Positions 7,867 through 17,148 are shown, counted from the stretch's first letter. The stretch: DNA of 64,000 bases from Pseudomonas viridiflava (GCF_900590755.1 NZ_UUOC01000047.1:124001-188000), one strand, 5' to 3'. A program made the numbers and translations. Notes: generated from the sequence alone by a model not told the origin.

Positions 7867-8385
7867 AGCTGACCAACATGAATGACCGCTTTGGGTCGAT
7901 AGCAGTCTTTTCCACACGGTCTACGGTTTCGCCGACTCGCCCCAGCCTGGACAATGATCGATACAGCGAAAAAGCGTCTAGACGATCAGGATCACCACCA
8001 CGAACCTTCCCAGCCTGCCATAGGCCCCGCTGCTCAGCGCAATGATGCCCACCAGGCCGAACAAAAACGAACCTGTACAAGCGGCGAGGGGAATCTAGGT
8101 TGTGGTGTCTTCCATACAGGCGTAGTGGCACGCGGTGTCACGCCGCACCATAGGCGGCTATGGTGTTCAATGAAAAGGTTGTGACGGCCAGTATGCTCGA
8201 AGCGATGATGCCCAGAATCTTGTCGAAGGTGTCGGCGCCGATCCGCATTGGCATGACTCGGGAATGAAATCCTTGAACACAACGGCAATCAGCGCACTGG
8301 CCACGCCAAGCAGCGAAAACAGGCTGGCCCTGGACCTCAGTCGCTTGGTCAGTCAACTTAACAGGCCGCACCAACGAGCAATCAT
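7867..8385 (-). pseudogene. Decayed DUF2254 membrane-protein gene
   Basis: Read on the minus strand from ATG 8385, fragments of a DUF2254 inner-membrane protein appear in successive frames. First comes MIARWCGLLS followed by an in-frame TGA, then ASLFSLLGVASALIAVVFKD. After a frame change come DTFDKILGIIASSILAVTTF and TPRATT. Another frame gives GSFLFGLVGIIALSSGAYGR and ends in a TAG, and the last frame gives LSRLGRVGETVDRVEKTA. At least three frameshifts and two stops are needed to join them, and the 5' and 3' parts look shortened compared with intact family members (about 400 residues). The 3' end runs into a dispersed palindrome at 7883. Confidence 0.8.
7883..7907. repeat. Copy 2 of the TGACCGCTTT palindromic repeat
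   Basis: TGACCGCTTTGGGTCGATAGCAGTC forms an imperfect hairpin. It is about 900 bases from copy 1 and sits in the 3' end of the DUF2254 pseudogene. Confidence 0.65.
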
Positions 8386-8609
8386 ATTCAATACCTTGAA
8401 AGTTTATGCAACGCGATCCATTCAGCGAGAGGTACCTCCGGGAGACGACTGATTGAGCAATCCGGCAGGCAGAAGTTTCATGCAACCTCGCAAGATGGCA
8501 ATTTGCATCTTGCCCACCCGCTTCCTATTATCGCGCTGGGTGCGTTGTTGCATACGGCACTGCGCAGGTTAAATTCAAACGTTGGTCGGGCCGCCATCGG
8601 AGTGTCATT

Positions 8610-9959
8610 GTGTCCGAAGACAAAACTGCTTCCCCTGCGATCCCCCGCCCTCAGGTTCTGACCGAACGTGCGCTGTCAGCGCTGGACCGGTTCTCACGTA
8701 TTGAAGCGCTTAGCGGTATCGCTCTGCTGCTCGCCGCCCTGGCAGCTCTGATCTGGGCCAACAGCCCGGTCGCCGATTCTTATGAGCATTTCTGGCACAC
8801 TCAGATCACCTTGGGGCTTGGCGACTTCAGCGTTTCTCGTTCACTGCATTTTCTGGTCAACGATGGCTTGATGACGATCTTCTTTCTAGTGGTCGGCGCA
8901 GAGATTCGCCAAGAGATCAAAGACGGCGCGCTGGCCAACATGAAACTGGCAACCCTGCCGCTGGGTGCCGCACTGGGCGGTGTCATGATGCCTGCGATCC
9001 TTTACATGCTGCTTAATCACGGGAGTGAAGCCAGCACCGGCTGGGCAGTACCCACCGCGACCGACATTGCCTTTGCCGTCGGAGTGCTGGCCTTGCTAGG
9101 GAAATCGATCCCCAGCGGCGTACGCATTCTGCTGCTGGCGTTGGCAATCATCGACGACATCGTCGCCATTCTTATCATCGCGATTTTCTACACCACCAGC
9201 CTGGACTATCTGGGGTTGGTCGTGGCCATGGGTGGCCTGGCACTGGTACTGCTTATGCAGCGTATGGGTATCGGCAAGGCCTATGCCTATGTTGTGCCGG
9301 GGGCCATCGTCTGGTTCGGTCTGCTCAAAACCGGGGTCCATCCTACGCTCGCGGGTGTGATCCTCGGACTCATGACGCCGGTGCACTCCAAACCTGCGAC
9401 GGAGCGGCCACTGGAAACCATCGGCCGGACCTTTGAAGAGCTAATGGATCGCTTTTCCCAGGCCAAAGATAACCCGCAGATCGTAGTGGAGCCTCTCAAC
9501 CAGTTGCGCCACGCTCAGCGAGAAGTGCTGCCGCCCGTCCAGCGGGTCCAGATCGGGCTGCATGCATGGGTGGCGTTTGGGGTTATGCCGTTGTTCGCAT
9601 TGGCCAATGCCGGAGTAAGCTTCGCGGGCGCCAATCTCGAAGAAGCGCTGCCGCAGAGTGTGTTTGCCGGTGTGATGCTGGCACTGGTACTGGGCAAGCC
9701 GCTGGGTGTGATTCTGGCGAGCGTGACCTTGGTTAAACTGAATATTTGCCAGCTCCCCGCAGGCGTGACCTGGCGTGGAGTCGGGCTGGTGGGACTGCTG
9801 GCGGGCATTGGCTTCACCATGTCGATTTTCATTGCGTCCCTGGCGTTCTCCGACCCGTCCCTGCTGGCATCAGCCAAACTCAGCGTGCTCTGCGCCTCAT
9901 CCATCGCGGCCGTGATCGGAATGATCTGGGGAAAAATGACATTCCACAAAAGCGCTTGA
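8610..9959 (+). CDS. nhaA: Na+/H+ antiporter NhaA
   Basis: Inner-membrane antiporter that exchanges sodium for protons, of 449 residues with about 12 membrane segments. The ion-binding pair is present as Asp182-Asp183 in LALAIIDDIVAI, along with the T-D-I-A-F motif at 151-155 (the crossed extended-chain segment) and the N-terminal LVVGAEIRQEI stretch. GTG at 8610 is taken as start. A loop with FEELMDRFSQAKDNPQIV makes the protein longer than the roughly 390-residue E. coli form, as in other pseudomonads. It stands alone; the gene ends 29 bases from the stop of the convergent dehydrogenase with no clear terminator. Confidence 0.95.
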   Translation: MSEDKTASPAIPRPQVLTERALSALDRFSRIEALSGIALLLAALAALIWANSPVADSYEHFWHTQITLGLGDFSVSRSLHFLVNDGLMTIFFLVVGAEIRQEIKDGALANMKLATLPLGAALGGVMMPAILYMLLNHGSEASTGWAVPTATDIAFAVGVLALLGKSIPSGVRILLLALAIIDDIVAILIIAIFYTTSLDYLGLVVAMGGLALVLLMQRMGIGKAYAYVVPGAIVWFGLLKTGVHPTLAGVILGLMTPVHSKPATERPLETIGRTFEELMDRFSQAKDNPQIVVEPLNQLRHAQREVLPPVQRVQIGLHAWVAFGVMPLFALANAGVSFAGANLEEALPQSVFAGVMLALVLGKPLGVILASVTLVKLNICQLPAGVTWRGVGLVGLLAGIGFTMSIFIASLAFSDPSLLASAKLSVLCASSIAAVIGMIWGKMTFHKSA

Positions 9960-9988
9960 AACGTCATCTGCCCCACTGCTCGCCGCGA

Positions 9989-11407
9989 CTAGAGGACTTT
10001 GCCGGGGTTCATCACCCCGCTCGGATCCAGCGCTTGCTTTAGGGTACGCATCATCTCCAGTTCCAGAGCAGACTTGTAGCGCAGCGCGGCATCACGCTTG
10101 GCCTGACCGAGGCCATGCTCCGCGCTGATGCTTCCTGCAAACGCCACCGTGGCCTCGTAAATCACATGCATGATCGCCTCCGCCTGGGCTTTGAAGGGCG
10201 CATCTTCGGTGCCGACAGGTTTGCTGATGTTGTAATGCAGGTTGCCATCGCCGACATGGCCATACGCGACAATCCGGACACCCGGAAAAGCCTCCAGCAG
10301 CCTGCGGTCAGTCTCTTCGATAAAGGCGGGAATGCTGCTCACCGGTATGCTGATATCGTGCTTCAGACTCGGGCCTTCATGGTTTTGCGCTTCCGATATA
10401 CCCTCGCGCAACGCCCACAGCGCGGCGACTTGCATCTCGTTGCTGGCGACTACGGCATCAAGCGCTTCACCCTGTTCGAAAGCCTCGCTCAGGCAACTCT
10501 CCAGCATTTGCGCCAGCGCCGCATCCACGAGGGTGTCGCTCAGTTCGATCAACACATACCAGGGATGATGTTCTTTAAACGGATCGTTGCATCCGGCGAC
10601 ATGCTGCAGCACGAACTCCACGCTTTGTCGTGACATCAGCTCGAAGCCAGTGAGCCGGTCGCCACATTGGCTGCGCATGCGGCTGATAAGGTCCACTGCC
10701 GCCTGTGGATCCGGGAGGGCCACCCAGGCAGTGGTCAGGCTGCGTACCGCAGGATAAAGCTTGAGCACAGCAGCGGTGATGATGCCAAGTGTGCCTTCCG
10801 AACCGATGAACAGGTGCTTGAGGTCATAGCCGGTGTTGTCCTTGCGCAAACCGCGTAAGCCGTCCCATATACGGCCATCGGCCAACACCACTTCCAGCCC
10901 CAGCGTAAGGTCGCGCATATTGCCGTAACGCAATACCGCAGTTCCCCCCGCATTGGTTGCCAGGTTGCCACCCACCGTACAACTGCCTTCGGCGCCCAGG
11001 GACAACGGAAAAAGGCGGCCCACATCCGCGGCGGCTTCCTGCAAACGCTGGAGAATCACGCCAGCCTCGACCGTGATGGTTTCGTTGGCCTGGTCAATAG
11101 CCCGAATGGCGTTCATCCGAGTCAGAGACAGCACGACCTGAGTGCCTGAGTCGTCCGGGATGGAGCCACCGCACAACCCGGTATTGCCACCCTGAGGCAC
11201 CAACGCGACACCTGCTTCCCGACACAGACGCACCACTTGTGAAACTTCTTGAGTGCTGGCCGGACGCACCACTACTGCGGCCTTGCCGCGATAGGCATTA
11301 CGCCAATCGCTCAGGTAGCTCTGCATGAGCCCGGCATCACGGATAAGACCGGCCTTGCCAACCACTCCTTCCAGCGCTTGCATCAGTGTTTCGTTCAAAT
11401 GACTCAT
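9989..11407 (-). CDS. FAD-linked D-2-hydroxyacid dehydrogenase (GlcD/D2HGDH-like)
   Basis: Flavoprotein of 472 residues. The N-terminal PCMH FAD-binding domain (about 40-215) carries VVRPASTQEVSQVVRLC, PQGGNTGLCGG and GAEGSCTVGGNLATNAGG. The C-terminal oxidase domain carries the metal/substrate signatures YGHVGDGNLHYN and SAEHGLGQAKR. Enzymes of this type oxidise D-lactate, D-2-hydroxyglutarate or related hydroxyacids and pass electrons to quinone or ETF. The ATG at 11407 has AAGGAG upstream and is preferred to the extension to 11458. It lies directly downstream of the MFS permease, so import and oxidation of the same hydroxyacid is likely. Confidence 0.9.
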   Translation of the reverse strand: MSHLNETLMQALEGVVGKAGLIRDAGLMQSYLSDWRNAYRGKAAVVVRPASTQEVSQVVRLCREAGVALVPQGGNTGLCGGSIPDDSGTQVVLSLTRMNAIRAIDQANETITVEAGVILQRLQEAAADVGRLFPLSLGAEGSCTVGGNLATNAGGTAVLRYGNMRDLTLGLEVVLADGRIWDGLRGLRKDNTGYDLKHLFIGSEGTLGIITAAVLKLYPAVRSLTTAWVALPDPQAAVDLISRMRSQCGDRLTGFELMSRQSVEFVLQHVAGCNDPFKEHHPWYVLIELSDTLVDAALAQMLESCLSEAFEQGEALDAVVASNEMQVAALWALREGISEAQNHEGPSLKHDISIPVSSIPAFIEETDRRLLEAFPGVRIVAYGHVGDGNLHYNISKPVGTEDAPFKAQAEAIMHVIYEATVAFAGSISAEHGLGQAKRDAALRYKSALELEMMRTLKQALDPSGVMNPGKVL

Positions 11408-11454
11408 GACACGCTCCTTATTGTTATCAGCCGGTCCACTAACATCCGGCTGTT

Positions 11455-12786
11455 TCATTCGTTAACGGCAACAGATTGCGGCTGACTCAGCTCGATCCGG
11501 TGGATTCGCCCCACGACAACCAGGTAGAAAAAAACCGCCAGCAAAGCGTTGGCTGCGACGTATACCAGCGCGGCATCGAAGGAGCCTGTACGACTCACCA
11601 GATAGCCGACGACGATCGGTGTAGTGATCGCCGCCAGGTTGCCAAATGTGTTGAACAGACCGCCCGACAGGCCAATGATCTGTCGCGGCGAGGTATCCGC
11701 TACCAGCGTCCAGCCATGGGAGCCGAAGCCTTTGCCAAAGAACGCCAACGCCATAATGCCCACAACCGCGGCGTCGCTCTGGACGTAAATACACAGCACC
11801 ATGCTGCTCGACAGCAGCAGACCGCTGACAATCGGAAGCTTGCGCGCCAGGGTCAGGGAGTAACCGTGACGCAGCAGACCATCCGATATCAAACCACCCA
11901 GCACGCCCCCCACAAAGCCGCTGATCGCTGGCAATGCGGTGAAGAAACCGGCCGCCAAGATGGTCATACCCCGGGCCTGAACCAGATAAACGGGAAACCA
12001 TGTGAGGAAGAAATAGGTGATCGCGTTGTTGCAGTATTGCCCCAGATAGAGGCCTATCAGTGTGCGGTGGCTCAGCAGCAACTTGAAATAAAGCAACTGC
12101 GAGCCATCGGAGTCGCCAGCGCGAGGCTCAAGATCCATCAACCCGCCGCCGGATTCAATGTAGGTGTACTCGGCCGCTGTGATTGCCGGATGCTCACGTG
12201 GACCGATAATGACCTTGAACCACAGAAGGCTGAGCAGCAAGCCGAAGCAGCCCAGGACGATGAAGACCTGTTGCCAGCCCATCACCTGGACGACCCAGCC
12301 CATCAACGGGGCGAAGATAGCGGTAGCCGAATACTGTGCCGAGCTGGAAATGGCTGTTGCCGTGGCGCGCTCGGCGCTTGGGAACCAGGCTGCAATAATC
12401 CGCGCGTTACCCGGAAAGCAAGGTGCACCGGCAAAACCCACCGCCATGCGCAGGAGAAACAGGCTGACTATCGTCCAGCTCAGCGGCAACACCCCGACGA
12501 AGCCTTGCAACAACGTAAATGCAGACCAGCTGAACAGTGCGATGCCATACACCCGCCGGGCACCAAAGCGATCACACAACCAGCCTCCGGGAATCTGTCC
12601 GATCACGTAGGCCCAGCCGAAAGCGGAGAAAATATAGCCGAGGGTCAAGGCATCAATCCCCAGATCCGCCTGCAACGCGGAACCGGCGATGGACAAACTG
12701 GAACGGTCGGCGAATGTCACGGATGTGACAAGAAACAGCATGAGCAGGATCGAGTAGCGTACCCGCCCTGGTTTAGGTCCAGGCAT
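11455..12786 (-). CDS. MFS permease, anion:cation symporter type (GudP/ExuT-like)
   Basis: Major facilitator of 443 residues and about 12 membrane segments. The N-terminus RYSILLMLFLVTSVTFADRSSLSIAG and the loop GWLCDRFGARRVYG are typical of the ACS subfamily, which carries hexarate, hexuronate, phthalate or other organic anions. The start MPGPKPGRVR at 12786 fits the subfamily better than the extension to 12849. It is the first gene of a two-gene unit with the 2-hydroxyacid dehydrogenase and is divergent from tctCBA across a 789-base gap. Confidence 0.9.
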   Translation of the reverse strand: MPGPKPGRVRYSILLMLFLVTSVTFADRSSLSIAGSALQADLGIDALTLGYIFSAFGWAYVIGQIPGGWLCDRFGARRVYGIALFSWSAFTLLQGFVGVLPLSWTIVSLFLLRMAVGFAGAPCFPGNARIIAAWFPSAERATATAISSSAQYSATAIFAPLMGWVVQVMGWQQVFIVLGCFGLLLSLLWFKVIIGPREHPAITAAEYTYIESGGGLMDLEPRAGDSDGSQLLYFKLLLSHRTLIGLYLGQYCNNAITYFFLTWFPVYLVQARGMTILAAGFFTALPAISGFVGGVLGGLISDGLLRHGYSLTLARKLPIVSGLLLSSSMVLCIYVQSDAAVVGIMALAFFGKGFGSHGWTLVADTSPRQIIGLSGGLFNTFGNLAAITTPIVVGYLVSRTGSFDAALVYVAANALLAVFFYLVVVGRIHRIELSQPQSVAVNE

Positions 12787-13135
12787 CTGACGTGATCTTC
12801 CGATGATCGAACAAGCCTGACGCGGTCCGATCATTAGCCACCCAGCCATATCGGAGAGTCAGGCGTACCGATACCTCCTGTGGCGCGAGATCTGCGTGCA
12901 TGACGTTGCCCTGTTTTTATTGTTCTGATCCCAGGCCTGTGCCTGCTCAGGGTGCGAGACACTTTAAAAGCCGCCCTAACGGCAAGTTATCGTACGACCA
13001 CGTAAAAGCAAATCTTTAATTTTCTGGATTAGCTGTTCGACAAGAGCTTTTCTTTCCACTCGCTGAAACCAACCTATGCTTACTCTGTAAGGTTCTGGCG
13101 GTATATAGAGCGTATTTTTCGCCAACGATTGCACA

Positions 13136-13164
13136 TTGACAGCAACGAGCCTGCTTGGTAAAAA
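13136..13164 (+). promoter_or_regulatory. Candidate sigma-70 promoter for tctCBA
   Basis: TTGACA at 13136-13141 and TAAAAA at 13159-13164 are separated by 17 bases. The -35 is perfect and the -10 matches at 4/6. It would give an approximately 400-base leader before tctC. Confidence 0.4.
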
Positions 13165-13174
13165 ACGCCCAAGT

Positions 13175-13194
13175 CATACGACAACATATGACAA
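13175..13194. promoter_or_regulatory. Tandem 10-bp operator-like repeats
   Basis: CATACGACAA (13175-13184) is directly followed by CATATGACAA (13185-13194), one helical turn apart, just behind the candidate tct promoter. Half-sites containing TTGTC-ATAY are reminiscent of FadR-type GntR operators. No GntR gene is in the window. Confidence 0.4.
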
Positions 13195-13575
13195 CCCATA
13201 ATAATAATTGAGGCTCAGATCATGCTGACGACCCTCCTTCTGCAATCGCCCGTTCCGTATGGCGTCCGCGCGCATGCGGTGAGGTCATCCATCTGCAGTC
13301 CCTTATGGCACAGGCCCCCCAGCGGTTTTACTGTCGTCGTGAACGCTAATGTTAGCGGCAGAGCAATGAAAAAAATGCGGTTCCTGCCAATAGCTGTAGA
13401 ACCTCTACGTTCGGCGTTCCACTCATCAACATGCCCTCTTCAGAGATATCCAATTGCGTGCCATCACCCCTTAGGCGGTAGTGATTTATTGGCAAAGCAG
13501 CACCTCGACATAACCGGTTACAACTTTAATAAGCCCTGTTAGTTCGATCAGCTTTCATAACCACGGAGTATTCCA

Positions 13576-14550
13576 ATGATAAAAACAATCCGCGTCTCTC
13601 TTCTTTCTGCCCTTGTCAGCATGGGGACTATCACCTCGCACAATGTCGCCGTCGCTGCTGACGTCAAATGGCCGACCCGTCCCGTACAGGTGGTGGTGAT
13701 CGCCAATCCGGGGGGTGACACCGACTTCAATGCCCGCATGATGGCCAAGTATTTCAACAAGATCACAGGGAAGAACATGGTAGTGACCAACGTCGCAGGT
13801 GGCGGTGGCACGCTGGCGGCAGAGCAGGTCAAAAGCGCGGCTGCGGACGGTAACACCATCCTCTTCACCCACCCGGGCCAATTGATTGTCAACGAAGTAG
13901 CAGGACTGTCCGACGATAGCTTCGAAGCCTTTGATGTGGCCTGTATCGCTGGCGTCGACAAAGGCGCGGTATTCGTCGCCTCCACCCAGTCCGGGATCAG
14001 CAGCGTCAAGGACCTGATCGCCAAGGCCAAGGCCAAGCCGGAAAGCATTACTTACGGCACTGAAATGGGTAACTTCTCCCATATCCAGGGCTTGATGTTC
14101 GAAAAAATCACTGGCGTAAAACTGAAGATGGTGGACGCCGGCACCGTATCGGAAAAAGTAGTTGCGTTGCTTGGTGCACGTATCGACCTGGGTGCCATCA
14201 GCTACGGTTCCGTGCAGGACTACGTCAATGGGGGCCAGATGGTCGCGCTCGGCCAGCCCAATGATGAGCGCAACGCAATGCTTGGTGATATCCCGACCTT
14301 CAAGGAACAGGGCGTTGATTTCACGATCGACAAGCCGTACGTCGTGGCCTTTCCAAAAGGCACCGACACCGCGATCGTGGGCAAGATGGCAGACATCATG
14401 AAACAGATCACCGAGATGCCCGAGTACGCTGAAGAGCTGAAAAAATTCAAACAGCCGGTGGCTTACTACGGCACCGATGATTCGAAAAAAATCCTCGCCA
14501 AGACTCGCGATGACTTCATGCAATTCAAGGATGTTTTACGCACGAAGTAA
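13576..14550 (+). CDS. tctC: Tripartite tricarboxylate transporter, binding protein TctC
   Basis: Periplasmic solute-binding protein of 324 residues. The N-terminus has a signal sequence (MIKTIRVSLLSALVSMGTIT, cleavage near VAVAADVKWP), and the mature start WPTRPVQVVVIANPGGDTDF is the family's typical opening. TctC proteins bind citrate, tricarballylate or other carboxylates and deliver them to TctAB. It is the first gene of tctCBA. The opposite hydroxyacid genes suggest a carboxylate or hydroxyacid ligand. Confidence 0.92.
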   Translation: MIKTIRVSLLSALVSMGTITSHNVAVAADVKWPTRPVQVVVIANPGGDTDFNARMMAKYFNKITGKNMVVTNVAGGGGTLAAEQVKSAAADGNTILFTHPGQLIVNEVAGLSDDSFEAFDVACIAGVDKGAVFVASTQSGISSVKDLIAKAKAKPESITYGTEMGNFSHIQGLMFEKITGVKLKMVDAGTVSEKVVALLGARIDLGAISYGSVQDYVNGGQMVALGQPNDERNAMLGDIPTFKEQGVDFTIDKPYVVAFPKGTDTAIVGKMADIMKQITEMPEYAEELKKFKQPVAYYGTDDSKKILAKTRDDFMQFKDVLRTK

Positions 14551-14559
14551 GACCTGAAA

Positions 14560-14583
14560 CTGGCTGGCCGCTGCGCCAGCCAG
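14560..14583 (+). promoter_or_regulatory. Intercistronic hairpin between tctC and tctB
   Basis: CTGGCTGG (14560-14567) pairs with CCAGCCAG (14576-14583) around an 8-base loop. A stem here can protect the tctC message or cause partial termination, which would give more binding protein than membrane subunits. This is inferred from position. Confidence 0.5.
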
Positions 14584-14614
14584 CTTTACCCGGCCTATAT
14601 CCCGAGGGTTCCCG

Positions 14615-15106
14615 ATGGCTACCTGCAAGAAAAAAGAGCTGATTATCGGTGGCGTCATGCTAGCCACCGCACTCGGTTATCTGGTGATGAGTTTCAAACT
14701 GCCGGGGCATTCCGGTATCGACGCAGCATTCGTCCCTACCCTGCTGGCTGCGATGCTCTGCCTGCTCGCCGTCATACAGTTATTCAGCGCGTTCGCGACC
14801 CCACAGGCGCCTGCCACTGACGTACCGCACATTGACACCGAAGATACGAGCAGCTCGATAGACGTGAAAACAGTGGTCAAGACACTGGCTTTGATCGTGG
14901 GCTACATCGCGCTCATGAAGCCAGTCGGGTTTCCGATTATGACGGTGGTCTATTTGTATCTGCAGTTCATCGTATTGACGCCAATTGATCAAAAGGTGCG
15001 GCATATCACTTATGCAGTGGTCGCGGTCTGTACCTCTGCCGCCATCTATCTGTTATTCCGCGAGGCCTTCGACTTGATGTTGCCCGCCGGCCTGACCAAC
15101 TTTTAG
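14615..15106 (+). CDS. tctB: Tripartite tricarboxylate transporter, small subunit TctB
   Basis: Small inner-membrane subunit of 163 residues with four predicted hydrophobic segments (about 10-28, 43-62, 90-110, 128-150). A hydrophilic loop with TDVPHIDTEDTSSSIDVK lies between the second and third. The size and gene position between tctC and tctA identify it; TctB sequences themselves are poorly conserved. It ends 11 bases before tctA. Confidence 0.88.
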   Translation: MATCKKKELIIGGVMLATALGYLVMSFKLPGHSGIDAAFVPTLLAAMLCLLAVIQLFSAFATPQAPATDVPHIDTEDTSSSIDVKTVVKTLALIVGYIALMKPVGFPIMTVVYLYLQFIVLTPIDQKVRHITYAVVAVCTSAAIYLLFREAFDLMLPAGLTNF

Positions 15107-15117
15107 GAGTATCGAAC

Positions 15118-16638
15118 ATGCTCGACTTGTTGATGCAAGGCTTCGGTGCCGTCTTCTCTATCAACATCATGTTGTTGATGGCTATCGGTGTGGCCGTGGG
15201 TATCGTCTTCGGCGCAGTGCCCGGCCTGTCGGCCACCATGGCGGTAGCGCTGTGCTTGCCACTGACTTTTACTATGGGTCCTCAGGCCGGTCTTTCGCTG
15301 TTGGTGGCGCTATTTATCGGCGCAACTTCCGGCGGTCTGATTTCGGCGATTCTGCTGAAAATACCCGGCACACCCTCATCGATCGCCACAGTGTTCGACG
15401 GCGGCCCATTGATGGAACAGGGCCATGGCGTCAAGGCACTCGGGATCGGCATTGTGTTTTCCTTTCTGGGCACCTTGTTCAGTATCGCGGCGTTGATGTC
15501 TATCGCCCCGCAGTTGGCCAAAGTGGCGTTGCGCTTCGGCCCGCATGAGTATTTCGCCATTGCGGTTTTCTCCCTGACATTGATCGCTACGCTGTCTGCA
15601 GGCTCCATGGCCAAAGGGCTGTTCGCCGGTGCGCTGGGCTTTGCAGCGTCCACGGTGGGTATCGCGCCTGTGGAAGCGATCCGCCGTTTTACGTTCGGCT
15701 TTCCCGAACTGAACGGTGGCTTTTCCATGCTGACCGTGATGATCGGCATGTTCGCGGTCGCCGAAATCATCAAGCTCGCCGAAAATGGCCGCCATGCCAA
15801 GCAAGGTAAAGCCCGCGCCGTGAGCATGAAAAACGTCAAAGGCTTCGGCTTTTCGATGAAGGAATTTCGCGAACAGCTGCCCAACGCTTTTCGTTCCGGC
15901 TTGATCGGACTGGGGATTGGCATTCTCCCTGGGATCGGGGCTGGCACCTCAAACCTTGTGGCTTACATCATCGCCAAGAAGCGCGCCAAGGACCCTGATT
16001 CATATGGCAAGGGCAACATTGGTGGTGTGGTGGCCAGTGAAACGGCGAACAACGCGGGTATCGGCGGGGCAATGATGCCACTGATGACCCTCGGCATTCC
16101 CGGCGACACTGTCACCGCGATCATGCTGGGTGGCTTCCTGATCCACGGCATCCAGCCGGGCCCATTGCTGTTCATCAGCCAGGGCCCACTGGTGTACACG
16201 ATCTTCGCTGCCTTGATCGTCGCGACATTCATGATGCTGTTGATGGAGTTCTACGGCCTGCGCCTGTTCATCAAGCTGCTGGATGTGCCCAAGCATATTC
16301 TGTTGCCGATCATCCTGGTGCTCTGTGTGGTGGGTGCTTTCGGCTTGTCCAGTCGGCTGTTCGATGTCTGGTCGATTCTGCTGTTTGGCGTGCTTGGATA
16401 TGCCTTCGTCAAGGCCGGCATGCCCGCAGCGCCCTTCATCATTGGTTTCATTCTCGGGCCTATGGCCGAAACCAACCTACGTCGAGGCCTGATGTTGTCA
16501 GATGGCAACTTCCTGGCCTTCCTCGCCAACCCCATCGCCGCCTCGTTCCTCGGTCTGGCACTGGCGTTCATCGTCTGGCAGGTCTACAGCGCCATGCGCC
16601 CGAAAAAGAGTGCCATCGACGAAATCCTGCGCTCCTGA
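15118..16638 (+). CDS. tctA: Tripartite tricarboxylate transporter, large subunit TctA
   Basis: Large inner-membrane subunit of 506 residues and about 12 segments. Family signatures are visible: FGAVPGLSATMAVALCLPLT near residue 30, SETANNAGIGGAMMPLMTLG near 305-325, and HGIQPGPLLF near 342-352. It forms the channel with TctB and receives substrate from TctC, driven by ion gradients. It is the last gene of the operon. AGGAG sits before the ATG at 15118. Confidence 0.95.
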   Translation: MLDLLMQGFGAVFSINIMLLMAIGVAVGIVFGAVPGLSATMAVALCLPLTFTMGPQAGLSLLVALFIGATSGGLISAILLKIPGTPSSIATVFDGGPLMEQGHGVKALGIGIVFSFLGTLFSIAALMSIAPQLAKVALRFGPHEYFAIAVFSLTLIATLSAGSMAKGLFAGALGFAASTVGIAPVEAIRRFTFGFPELNGGFSMLTVMIGMFAVAEIIKLAENGRHAKQGKARAVSMKNVKGFGFSMKEFREQLPNAFRSGLIGLGIGILPGIGAGTSNLVAYIIAKKRAKDPDSYGKGNIGGVVASETANNAGIGGAMMPLMTLGIPGDTVTAIMLGGFLIHGIQPGPLLFISQGPLVYTIFAALIVATFMMLLMEFYGLRLFIKLLDVPKHILLPIILVLCVVGAFGLSSRLFDVWSILLFGVLGYAFVKAGMPAAPFIIGFILGPMAETNLRRGLMLSDGNFLAFLANPIAASFLGLALAFIVWQVYSAMRPKKSAIDEILRS

Positions 16639-16688
16639 TCCACATGGCTTAACTCATGTAAAACAGGGGCGCATTGCCAGACATAACG

Positions 16689-16716
16689 ACCTGGTTCTCG
16701 CCGACGGGAACCAGGT
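16689..16716 (+). terminator. Hairpin behind the tct operon
   Basis: ACCTGGTTC (16689-16697) pairs perfectly with GAACCAGGT (16708-16716). There is no T-run, so it may be an mRNA 3'-end stabiliser or a weak terminator. Confidence 0.4.
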
Positions 16717-16866
16717 TACTGGAGCGCGCACCCAGTGCATGCGATCGGCAGGATCTAAGTTGCAAGGATAAAACATCCTCCTGAGCGACCACCGCCGCCA
16801 AAACGTCGTGGTTAACGGTTGCCCTACAGGGGCCAGTACCTTCAGCTGATTTTGCGGAGGAGCAAG

Positions 16867-16896
16867 ATTGGTTGGGATTGGTTGGGATTGGTTGGG
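16867..16896. repeat. Three tandem copies of ATTGGTTGGG
   Basis: The perfect 10-base unit occurs three times without spacers (16867-16876, 16877-16886, 16887-16896). It looks like a slipped-strand microsatellite. Three copies are too few to suggest more. Confidence 0.8.
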
Positions 16897-17148
16897 AGCA
16901 ATATCGGCGAAAGACTGAGCGAGCCGCTGTAGGGGAACTACCGCTATGAGCCACAACTGGACAGCTGTTCCTCGCTAGTGCCGTGCCTTCCCGGCGTGAT
17001 ACAAAATTGGCTATTTTGAGCTGGAGTTCGGGGTACGGCGACAGAATTGAGAAATGAACGCGCTAGCGACCGGCAACAATCGGCCAGAAGCAGTCGTTTA
17101 TTTGTCTAAAAGACTGCGGCAGTGAAACGGGATAATTACACCTGCGTC

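Larger units (their letters stand above)
12787..13575. other. Long divergent control region
   Basis: No gene is convincing in these 789 bases. It holds the promoters of the MFS unit and of tctCBA. A 106-codon frame at 13222-13542 begins with a plausible TGAGG site but has no recognisable product or typical codon bias. The tct start at 13576 is preceded by ACGGAG. Confidence 0.6.
16639..17148. other. 510-base gap after tctA
   Basis: No coding region is convincing. It contains a 9-pair hairpin (16689-16716), three tandem copies of a 10-base unit (16867-16896) and a partial palindromic repeat near 17082-17098 (GGCCAGAAGCAGTCG). Confidence 0.6.

Noticed and set aside
11476-12795. 439-codon plus-strand frame over the MFS permease
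   Set aside because: Composition (Gln, His, Arg) is that of an antisense shadow; the minus-strand product is an unmistakable MFS protein.
13222-13542. 106-codon frame in the tct leader with a plausible ribosome site
   Set aside because: No recognisable product and untypical codon use; it is mentioned in the gap entry but not called.
13555-14523. 322-codon antisense frame over tctC
   Set aside because: It has no family resemblance, while tctC has a signal peptide, ribosome site and operon context.
16867-16896. Possible start of a CRISPR-like array
   Set aside because: The 10-base units abut without spacers and only three copies exist.
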